Assembly: GCA_026182355.1 (NCBI GenBank)
Contig: JAPFBL010000314.1
Span: 62,001 to 126,000, forward strand
Source: Hermatobates lingyangjiaoensis
Taxonomy: Eukaryota > Arthropoda > Insecta > Hemiptera > Hermatobatidae
Direction of reading: 5' to 3'
DNA: 64,000 nucleotides
Positions within the stretch are counted from its first letter, which is position 1; each line of letters opens with the position of its first letter. Shown in pieces: positions 44,126 through 53,845 of this stretch. The notes beneath the pieces were generated by a model, which made no database searches, was not told where the DNA came from, and worked only from the letters and a program-made list of their open reading frames with translations. Position numbers and translations under genes: made by a program.

Positions 44126-44312
44126 ATTTATATTATTAATACGACAAACCGACATACCTTGTACGATGATGTCGTTGGAGGACTTTCGGACGTTGTCTAT
44201 CTTCAATCGCAACTAACCTGAGGTTATGAACAACGTCCAAAAGCGCTCCAACGACTCCAAGATCATCGTACAAGGTATGACGGTTTGCCGTATTAATAAT
44301 ATAAATCATACT
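44126..44312. repeat. Imperfect foldback of about 187 bp
   Basis: Arms near 44126-44205 and 44232-44312 pair through TATTATTAATACG / CGTATTAATAATA, ACCTTGTACGATGAT / ATCATCGTACAAGGT and GGACGTTGT / ACAACGTCC. No terminal signature or relatives in the window. Confidence 0.75.
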
Positions 44313-45195
44313 AACCTCAGTGGTAATGATAATATGCATGTACTCGTATCTTTATGAAGTAGAATATACATTCTGATAAAGCATTATCGACGTATAGATA
44401 GTCAATTCAATGCATTCATATGTTTTATTTGTAGCAATAAACATTTAAATCATTATAACAAATTTTAAACCATTGATCTGGAACTCCAGATAAGTTGTTA
44501 CTATTAGGATCTTCTAAGACCGACTGGACCTGAGATTAAACTCGTGAGCAGAACTGCAGTATTTGACCTTTCTAGTTACCTTCTTTCTTTTTAATATAAG
44601 TTTTGTTTTTATCTTCAAGAATTATCTTTTACCTTTTTGTTTATTAGTATTGTTTGTAAAAATCTTTTCCTCTTCAAAAAATCCCATCACTTTCAAATTG
44701 AATAAAATCAAAGGTTTTCGCAACTTCCATACAAAGAATTGCATTCTTTGTATTATGTAAATTTCATCTTTCAAAAATAGTAATTAAAAAAAAAATCTAT
44801 TTTTGTATATCACAAAACTGATGAGTATATTGGTATTATAAAAAGCAAAAAAATTCTTATATGTAAAAAATCAACGCTGTCGTGATAATGCAAAAAGTTT
44901 AAAGACTCTTGAGTTATTAGTTTAGGAAAAAAAATGTTGTGTAAAAAACGGTGAAAAAATATGGAGAAACTTTATAAGCAGCAAAAAAATATTTGAATCG
45001 GGTAAAGGTGATAAACAAACAAAAAACGATAAAAACGATGAAAAATATTTGGACAGAAACAAATGATAAAACTGATGAGTATGGGAAACTCATTAAAATA
45101 AACGGGAAACACGATTTAATCGGTAAAAATTATTAAAACGGGAAAAATATTCAATCGAAAGAAAAACAATTTAAACAAAAATAGGTTTAAACGGG

Positions 45196-45490
45196 AAAAA
45201 CGATATAAACAGAGAAAACGATTTAAACTCGAAAAACGATTTAAAAAAAGAAAAACGATTTAAACGAGAAAAACGATGTAAACAGGGAAAACGATTTAAA
45301 CTCGGAAAACGATTTAAAAAGGAAAAACGATTTAATCGAGAAAAACGATGTAAATAGGGAAAACGATTTAAACTCGGAAAACGATTTAAAAAGGAAAAAC
45401 GATTTAAACGAGAAAAACGATGTAAACAGGGAAAATGATTTAAACCCGGAAAACGATTTAAAAAGGAAAAACGATTTAATCGAGAAAAAA
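45196..45490. repeat. 18-bp minisatellite organised as a 72-bp higher-order repeat
   Basis: Monomers of the type ACGATTTAAACTCGGAAA. Four variants (AACTCGG, AAAAAGG, AATCGAG/AACGAG, and GTAAACAGGG) recur in fixed order with a 72-bp period, about four periods. A looser version reaches back to about 45000. Confidence 0.85.
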
Positions 45491-47214
45491 GATCACCATG
45501 CTTTACTTATAGAAAAGTATGAATGAAATGATATAATATGAATATATTTCAATATAATAAATATTCAACAAATAGAAAATATGGCAATTACTTAGAAATA
45601 AGATCTCGGAATGGAATTGTTTTAAAATTTCACATCTTTAATAATTGTTTATTAAGTTGTTATTTATATTCAGTGATGTTTATTTATTCCAATGGCTGGT
45701 AATGCAAGATAATTAAGACTTAATTATAAATGACTTGACTGTAATATTATACTTGTATGAGTATTAATAATGTTATTTAATACTCGTCAGAAATAGTCTA
45801 ATTCAGTTATTGATTATTTATTTTTTCTATTTATAGAGAAATGTAGGGTAAAAATAAACGGAAAATATAGAGATTTTTACGGAACAGTCTACAAACCTTG
45901 ATGGATAAAATTAATGCTTTACACAAAAATGGGCTTCATAGTGTAGGCGTGCTGTACATTTTAAGAGCAATTTGCATGATGGCAAAGACACTTTTTTGGT
46001 CCAAATGTGTTTTTAAACAATATTTTTTTTGCACCCAAACCACTAATTATTAAGTCCTGAAATTTTGTCTTTATAAAAAGGAAGAACTGAAAATTCTTCA
46101 TATTTTTAAAACTACTGCCATTTTTTTTCAATATTTTTAACAGTTTGGACTTACGATTGAATTTGAAACCTTCTGAGGAAGATACAAGCAAAATTGTTTG
46201 ACAGATCAAAATGCAATTCTACCTGAAAATAGAGCATTATATGGGAAATGAATTGAGGTATTTTTTTGAAAATTATACTAACGAAATGGGCACTAAGGAA
46301 ATTCCATGTATTAAGATTTTTTTTTTTTTGGCGCTAAACCTCTCATAAATAATTATATAATTTCGTCAAAATGTTGAACATTAAATGAGCAATCTATAAA
46401 AAAATATTTGTGCAATTACAGCAAAGAGTAATAAAGCTATAATAATTGAATAAAAACACTCTTTCCCTCTCTTTCACTCACACAAACTCACATACACACA
46501 AATAAAGTTGGACTAATTATTTTCTAACTAATTTTATTGGACTTAGAGAATTTTTATAGTATTATACTTAGAGTACAAGACGTGTATTTCCGTTGAAATC
46601 TCGATTTAATAACGTTAACCCTAATGAAATACTACCTTTTCTCTACATTTTATGTAGAAAGGTAAATAGAAGGGAAAGTAAGTGATCAATAACAGAATCA
46701 ACTATTTCTTAAGAGTAATAAATAAAATTATTAAGTATATTACTATGAAGTTATTTATAACAAGGTCTCAATTATCTTACATTACTATCATTGAAATAAG
46801 TAAACACCAAATTTTTATCGTTCCCACAGCTTTGTCAGTTTCTGTTAATTTTTATTGTTTCTTTGATATAATATTATTAACTAGTGAAAAAATTCTTGCA
46901 AAGCAAAGTTGCAAGAATTTCGCATTTTTCTTGAAATAATAATTTGTGTTATACAAAACTATAACAAATTACGATAAAATAATCATACAAGTTTTCAATA
47001 GGACGTATTTGATTTAAAGAGGGAGCGATTTGTTTTAAAATTATACTAAGGTTCCCTAATTCTCATCTAATTTTTTGAGTTTAAAGATAGTAACAACATT
47101 TTAAAGTGGGAGTTTTTAAAAGTTATTAGCTACTTAAAGAATTAAAATACCAAAATTTATTAAATTTGAGGTGATGGTAGAAATTTTAAAAGTTTAATGA
47201 TTTTTTAAAAGATA

Positions 47215-47770
47215 TGCCAAATGTTTGCGAACTTTTCGAGGAGTTGCGTCTCGGCATTAGTATTGACGACTCCAGTCGAATGAGTGGAGTAGCGTGCTTT
47301 AGGTGTGGTCGGGTGGATTAATTTCTTCATATGTTCGGATTTCAATGATTACTTGGGTTAACAATAGAATTTAATAAAGGGTGCAGTAAGTATTAAGGAA
47401 ATTAATTAAACGATTTGGCTGTTTATTATGGATTTAAAGAATGATTTGGGGGAGAGATAATAGGGTAGTGTAAGGGATGCTTTGTCGGGCGATAAGACAA
47501 TTTAATGGCTCTAGGAGTTCATGAAACGGTCAAGTGGGTGGCAGAGTTAGTGTGAGAGAAAGGGAGTGAGCCGATTGCCAGGTGGAGATTCCATGGAGGT
47601 GGGACAGAGAGGGAGGCAGCAATAAGAGCGCATAGCAGACGTGCCGCCAGCCCTCTATATTGGTCCACAAATTGAAAGGTATTCTCCCCCACTTAATAAG
47701 TTTTATCAGTCCAAGGGACTCGAGAGGATAGGGGCAGCATCCCTCCGAGGTATTTCAAAATGTCAATACG
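47215..47770. promoter_or_regulatory. GC-richer island in the vg intron, possible enhancer
   Basis: About 550 bp of more balanced composition between very AT-rich blocks, without repeat relatives that I noticed. Motif matches include GATAAG (47491-47496) and the E-box CAGGTG (47579-47584). No coding frame. Function is inference. Confidence 0.25.
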
Positions 47771-48873
47771 AACCCATCCCCCCTCGACCGTTGCTTTCGT
47801 ACCCTTAAAAAGTTTAATCAAGTCTTTTTCTCTTCCCCAAGAGATAGGATAATATTGCAAAAATATTTCCATTTACGTCAGTTTATACCTCTAAAATATT
47901 TCAACAGCTACTGCAAAAATGACGTCAACTTTCTTTTTAAATTCACCGCGTTTATAACTCCTAAAAAATTTGTATTTCGTCTTCAAATCAATAGGAAAAT
48001 CATCTTTTCCCTTCGCCAGATATTTTCCAATGTAGACTTTAGTCTTTACCATTTGAATTATATTTTTACTGTTTTGAATTTTAAATAAACTTCTCAATCT
48101 AACTTAATTAGTAGTTTGCTATTATTACTAATTAATTATATAGTTCAAAATAACAAGTGTTATAATAATTAATAATTAAAAAGTAGTATCAAGTAAGTAA
48201 TAAGTCACGTAATAAGTAGTATATATACGTAATTATATATATTAAGTTATACGTAATTATAAGTATATATATAATATAAATAAGTAATATACGTAATAAG
48301 CCAACATTACGTATTGTTAAACTTTTTTCTGATATCCTGAGTTGGTTTTAAGTTATTTTGTCGATTCACTAAAATTGGTTACAGTCTCAAGTGGAACACT
48401 TTTTATATTAAGCACACATTTCAGTCATATCGAACACTTCTCATCTTTCTTTCTGTAATTTCACCATTTAATCTTTCAGTTTTTAGTATATTAAGCACTT
48501 CATATTTCTGAATTTTTAGTACTTCGATTACTTTAAACTTTCTATTTTAAGCGTGTCAAATATTCAAATCTGTCAATTTTTTTTTTTGGGTATTAAGCAC
48601 GTCATTTCTCTTGATATGAAGATTAAAGGCTTTTTGTTCTCTCCAATCTCCCATAAGCATAAATGTAAGGTCACTATTAACCTACATGACCATTAGAGTA
48701 GTCCTCATATTGAATTAACAAGCACTGTTGTACTCTTTAAAAAGTCGCTATGAAATATAATGGTAATCCTCAAAAACACACTAGCACATGTGATTCTCAC
48801 TTCTCTACTTCTTATAATCATTCTGACAACTACTGTAGAGATTATTACCACGTTATGTTATTCTTCTAACCAT

Positions 48874-49308
48874 ACTATAACTTCTGTAGTAGTCCTCTAA
48901 ATCTTACAAAAGGCTACTAATACCCGACTTGCCATACTATAACTTCTGTAGTAGTCCTCTAAATCTTACAAAAGACTACTAATACCCGACTTGCCATACT
49001 ATAACTTCTGTAGTAGTCCTCTAAATCTTACAAAAGACTACTAATATCCGACTTGCCATACTATAACTTCTGTAGTAGTCCTTTAAATCTTACAAAAGGC
49101 TACTAATACCCGACTTGCCATACTATAACTTGTGTAGTAGTCCTTTAAATCTTACAAAAGGCTACTAATACCCAACTTCCCATACTATAACTTCTGTAGT
49201 AGTCCTCTAAATCTTACAAAAGGCTACTAATACCCGACTTGCCATACTATAACTTCTATAGTAGTCCTTTAAATCTTACAAAAGACTACTAATATCCGAC
49301 TTACTATA
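48874..49308. repeat. 62-bp minisatellite, seven units
   Basis: Units begin ACTATAACTTCTGTAGTAG at 48874, 48936, 48998, 49060, 49122, 49184 and 49246. AGTAGTC and GACTACT (or GGCTACT) within each unit can pair. Units differ at a few positions. Confidence 0.93.
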
Positions 49309-49735
49309 GTAACAATCAATGTTACATTCCTTCTAATGTAAATCTTAGACCATCTTCACAAATTCAGTAATAAAACTTGTGCTACTCCTTGTAACTTACT
49401 AACAAACTTGTACTGCTCCTTGTAACTTCTTAAGGAAAATTATATTACTCCTTGTAACTTCTAACAAGATTGTAATATTTCTTGTAACTTACTAACAAAC
49501 ATGCGCAACTAGTTGTAACTAGTAACTTGCAGTGATGTTCATGGTAGTTGAGATACTTAAATCTTGTTATCACAGGTAATCGCCTACTATGAGGCAGGAG
49601 AACTGCGACCCTCACTTAGTGACTCTTCACTTAGTGACTGCAGTAGTTTTATGATTGTTCACCACAAGAGAGTACTAATATGCATACTACTGCTAATAAA
49701 AAAAACCACGTACATTGGAAATTTAGTTAATATAG

Positions 49736-49914
49736 GAAAAATAACAATCAATGATCAAATTACAATATCAAATGGGAAAACAAGACTAAGATCTTTCAAC
49801 CGTAACAAGCGGTCTTTGTCAGAGTCAAGAAACCAACTTATCTTAGACCTTAGTCTTGTTTTCTCATTTCATATTGTGGTTTGATTGTTATTTGTTTATG
49901 TGGAATCTTTTTAT
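49736..49914. mobile_element. PLE family A foldback element (copy 7)
   Basis: The left minus-strand arm carries the core with CTGACAA (G8 to A); the right arm starts near CCTTAGTCTTG and lacks the core. Confidence 0.85.
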
Positions 49915-50952
49915 AACAAAAGTATTTAAACATTTGAATAGTGACATACAGACAGACAGATATACAGTATCACTGTAGAGCATGCCAGCAGTTAACTGCG
50001 CAATCCATTGAGTGCTCCGGTGGTGGGGGGGTGGGGGGGGCAGCCTACCGCAGGTTTCCTTTAAGCATCTGAACCAGTAAATATCAAAACCCAGCGATTT
50101 TGGATAAAACAATCTAAACCTGATGAATTGAACTGAAAAATATCTCAATAGTGCAATTCATTGGATAAATATAACCATTTATCTCAGTTTTTTATTTATT
50201 ATTAACCATTTTGCTGACTTTACATTTTTTTTCTTTTCCAAGATTGTCTGGTGAGTCACAGCCTTACTTGTCTTCCCTAAGTGCACCTTTCTTGAATTAT
50301 GACATATCAATAAGATGTAAATATTACACAGATACATAAAATACCTTGCCGAACACCATAGAAAAAAAGTTTTATTACATGAATGTGTCCTCAACCATCA
50401 TATACATATACAGAAATGGGAACAAGCACACGACATTTGCACACACTCAATTCAGTTTGTGAGTGATTGCGAAATCTTGAGGGAAGCACGGGCTGTCTAG
50501 GACTCACCTCTCGTCTTCAAAGGAGACTCTGTTTATTTCAGCTGAAAATACAGAATTGTCTGCAATTTTTATTATAAAAATTATCCAAACACTTTAATAA
50601 CCACACTAAAGTGATAGTATAGAAGACAAATATTAGTACTTGTGTTCTTTTATTCTTTCGTTTCCTTTTTCCTCTCATGCCGAAAGAGGAGGCTGCATAC
50701 CCTGACAGTACGTCACCAGTTATAACTTACTATCAAACTCTTTAGTACTCTCTTCAACATTACTAAGGTTACAAACAACCAAAATCGTGCTGCATATAAC
50801 ATTACTAAGACATTTTTTGGATGTTTTTCATAACCATACTAGGTACTTCCGTGACACACTTGTTAACAATGCTAACAAACTCTTAGATATGGCTCAATTG
50901 TTAGTAAAATTCTAAGGTATGTTGCTAACAACCTCTGGGGATTACAATAATA

Positions 50953-51728
50953 CAGTGGTACCTTGATATACGAATTTAATTCGTTCTGTAACCATCGTCG
51001 TATGTCAAAAAGTCGTATCTCAAAGCAAATTTTTCCTTTAAAATAAAGTAATATGTATTAATGCGTTCCGACAATATGAAACACTCTAAAATACATTTAA
51101 ATTATATAGTGCAACAATTTTATATAAATAAACTAGTAATTACACCCATAATGATAAAATAACATATTTATCTATGATAAATATCAGTAAAATCAATAAA
51201 AAAGAAAGGAGTTTTACTGTACTGTACTTACCATAGTGACAGGAGAGGTGGGGTCTGCTGGTGGAGGGAGGAGTGGCAGGGAATGTTTTTATCTCTTTTT
51301 ATTTACGTACACTTAATAACTAAATAAGCACTTATTAAATAAACTAATTTATATATTTTTTTTGTGCTTTCATTATATTTTTCAATTTCGTAATCATCAC
51401 TTAGGCTAATCACTGTCATCACTTTCATGTCGTGCCTTTTTTTACCTCACTTTCCTGATTGTCATCACTTACAGATCTGTCCCTTTTGGTCTGACTTTCT
51501 TAGTCGTTCACAATGAAACAATCAAGAGAGGTATGTTTCAGCCTCCTATTTAAAATGTTACGAAAGAGTGCGCTATGCGCTAGCACCTGCTCCCTAGCGG
51601 CGCTCGCGGCAATCGTCGATTCGTATCTAAAATTTTTTGTCCTATATCAGAACAAAATTGTTAGAAATTTTCATGTCGTATCTCAAAACATTCGTATGTC
51701 AGAACAACCGTATCTCAAGGTTTTAGTG
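50953..51728. mobile_element. Non-autonomous mariner/pogo-like element
   Basis: The left end CAGTGGTACCTTGATATACG faces a right end whose reverse complement is CACTAAAACCTTGAGATACG. Both are followed by CGTATNTCAA-type words repeated inside. TA precedes the left end; the right target site is degraded. No transposase ORF. Confidence 0.65.
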
Positions 51729-51780
51729 AATTAGGTTTATATTTTTTCTTCGATGTAGTTTTGAATATTATTCTGTTGAA

Positions 51781-52007
51781 TTCTAACGAAGTGCAGTCAC
51801 TTATTATGTGGTATTTACTCATTGTAGGGTAAAATGTTAATGAAGTGGTTTCCACATATAAAAATTTAATGGTATATACAACGCATTTCGAGCATGTAGT
51901 GTTCTTCCTCAGGCATTAACTAAAAATTTTTTTAGTTAATGCTTGAGGAAGAACTCTACGTGTTTGAAACGCGTTGTTTATACCATTAAATTTTTATATG
52001 TGGAGAC
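51781..52007. mobile_element. PLE family B foldback element with 12-bp TSD
   Basis: TATTCTGTTGAA flanks it at 51769-51780 and 52008-52019. Two arms meet near 51925-51930. The sense arm reads GCTTGAGGA (C3 is U), helix II with CTCTACGTG, GAAA, ACGCGTT. The antisense arm has CTGAGGA and GAACAC but ACATGCTCGAAATGCG around GAAA. It ends 150 bp before the last vg exon. Confidence 0.85.
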
Positions 52008-52159
52008 TATTCTGTTGAAGTACAAAGTCTAACTTCTCTTTGTTTTCCTTACATGTAATATAGTTGAATGGACTATATTGCTACTACTGTAAACTGTAGT
52101 AACTACAGTTGTAGTAGATGTAATATAGTAGATGCTAATGAGAATGTGTTTTGTTTCAG

Positions 52160-52209
52160 GACTGGAGGCACAGGCACAAGAGTCATCCAAAGACCTGTAC
52201 TGGTTCTAA
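52160..52209 (+). CDS. vg: vestigial orthologue, last coding exon with stop
   Basis: Acceptor TTGTTTCAG ends at 52159. Two bases complete a Gly codon; then LEAQAQESSKDLYWF and TAA (52207-52209). This is the very conserved C-terminal end of insect Vestigial. Only 50 coding bases, preceded by a 33.9-kb intron. The phase (1) matches the donor at 18232, so the joined C-terminus reads from the FPPSFWN exon to DLYWF without interruption, 132 whole residues in the window. Confidence 0.92.
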
Positions 52210-52560
52210 AGCCCCCCCGACTTCCTTATCTCTCCTCGCTTTAAACAAATCTCTCTAGTATCATTCGAACTCTCTTTAACCTTAAGTCAATGTATATTTT
52301 ACATATATACCTTACATGTAAGCATTAAAGGGTCTTGTGCCCAAGTGATACTTAAAATAAGTGTGTTCCTTTATCATCTGTTTTCCGTAAGATCCTATTC
52401 ATCTGTATTACGTCTTGATGTAAATGTATATATATTCAACAAACAAAAAAAAACAAAAAGCAAACAAAAAAAAGTTGTACAATTTCATTTTTTTTTCAAA
52501 ATTGTAATTTATTTATTGTATGTATATTATATAAATAAAAAAATATATATATATTAGGTA
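52210..52560 (+). other. vg: vg 3' UTR (putative)
   Basis: AT-rich sequence after the stop. It contains a Pumilio-type UGUAUAUA (52425-52432) and a poly(A) signal AATAAA (52534-52539), the only well-placed one I see in this stretch. The true transcript end is not visible. Confidence 0.5.
52534..52539 (+). terminator. vg: Candidate polyadenylation signal AATAAA
   Basis: Canonical hexamer 325 bp after the vg stop, followed by A- and TA-rich sequence. Confidence 0.45.
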
Positions 52561-53102
52561 ATTCGTTTTGAGGTATTGGATCAAAGATTTTCCGGAAAAT
52601 AGGGTTGTACAGACTTAGAGACCTATTGTTCTACCAAAATCCTTAGAGTCTTCGATAAATATTATTTAGCTATTTTAGATGTAAGTTTCTAGAAGTATTC
52701 CCACTGATACAGGTGTTTGAAAATGAACAAAAGTAATTTAAACGGCTATAATTTTTGAAAATAATGTGCTCTGCAAATGAAACTCAATTTGGATATGAAT
52801 GCAATTATGAATTTATGTAAATACGATTTGAAAAATGTTCTGTGAGATTTTTTAGGAGGTAATGGAAATTAATAACGTGTCAAAATTCTTTTAAAAATGA
52901 AGGTGTCAAAAATATCGAAAATAATTGTGACTGGTTTCAGAGCTTATACAGAGTGATTTTAAAAAGTGTTTCAATTGACTGCAACAACAACGTCGGTCTT
53001 TCTTCAGTAACCCTTGCTCTAAACTTAGATGGATGGGACGGACGTGAAGGAAAGGTTTTTCCAATGACATGTAGTAACTGCTTCTTGTAAGATACGTTAA
53101 GG

Positions 53103-53767
53103 CAGTGCTTCTCAAAAAATCAACGACCAACGAATATTACCATGCAGAACAGTGCATGTCGTAAATAGCAGTTCCGGACCAGAGGCCCACTACTGCTAGA
53201 TTCTCATCCTGCTGCTTTTGTTGGGTCAGTAAACATTGTCAAGAATGGGGAGTCAGTCTGTCAGAGAATGGTGTCGTCTTCGTGGTCTTTTGGTCTTCAG
53301 GCTTTGCATTCTCTGAGGTACTGTATACTTTTGGAGTCATGTAGTCCTCATTTTTAGCTTAAGTAGGAAGCTTCTCAAACGGTGCGCTAGAGCACATTGA
53401 CATCCTGGAAAGATAAAGATTAAATGTTTATAACACATTTATATTTTAAATTTTTTTTATAATTTTCATTTGTTTTAGAAACACTAATGGATTTCAAGTC
53501 TCAATCAAGTCTCCGCCACTTGATATTTTGAACTGGAAAGTAAATTCCTTTAATTTTTAAGCAGTAATGAATAATAATTTTTCTTTTCCTTTCCATGGGG
53601 ATTTAATTCATTTGTTACTCATCTTTTTTTTAAAAAAAAAACTATTCTTTTTAATTTCTTATCATTTTCTTATTTTTAAATTTGAGGACTAAATTTTCTA
53701 ATGCGCCAGAAAGCTTTGGTTATTTCATAGGTGCGTCCTGAAGTGAAAAAAGTTTGAAAAAACACTG
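53103..53767. mobile_element. Non-autonomous hAT element carrying a nested repeat G
   Basis: Ends CAGTGCTTCTCAAA and TTTGAAAAAACACTG; flanks CGTTAAGG (53095-53102) and CGTTAACG (53768-53775) match at 7 of 8. The inner part resembles hAT3-type MITEs. It was later split by repeat G copy 5. Confidence 0.8.
53117..53369 (+). mobile_element. Repeat G copy 5, flanked by 10-bp TSD
   Basis: A 253-bp insert flanked by GCTTCTCAAA (53107-53116 and 53370-53379) within the hAT end. A target duplication of this length and no terminal inverted repeat favour a retroposed SINE-like element. I could not find clear Pol III boxes. Confidence 0.8.
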
Positions 53768-53845
53768 CGTTAACGAGTTTGTTTTCCTAATGCATCTAAT
53801 CTCAAGACAGAGGGTATAAATCAGAAGAGGATATCGCACAGCCAG

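Larger units (their letters stand above)
18233..52159 (+). other. vg: vg last intron, 33.9 kb, phase 1, repeat-filled
   Basis: GT at 18233-18234 and TTTCAG ending at 52159. Apart from the itemised repeats and islands, several stretches are AT-rich with nothing I can identify: 19700-20680, 21200-22590, 22921-23205, 25290-26300, 26910-27700, 28940-30945, 32500-33545, 39900-40540, 40880-41160, 41400-41995, 43150-44120, 44320-45190, 45490-47210, 47770-48870, 49310-49735, 49920-50950. In Drosophila a vg intron holds the wing quadrant enhancer; whether this intron corresponds is not shown. Confidence 0.85.

Noticed and set aside
49564..49690. Possible extra vg exon after CACAG at 49576, encoding VIAYYEAGELRPSLSD
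   Set aside because: It resembles no Vestigial segment, the downstream end runs into a PLE hairpin, and exon 18063-18232 joins 52160 directly in frame with conserved sequence on both sides.
14663..52159. Self-cleavage of the vg transcript by intronic ribozymes as a regulatory system
   Set aside because: All sense cores in the large intron carry core substitutions or are missing, so the sequence argues against it there.
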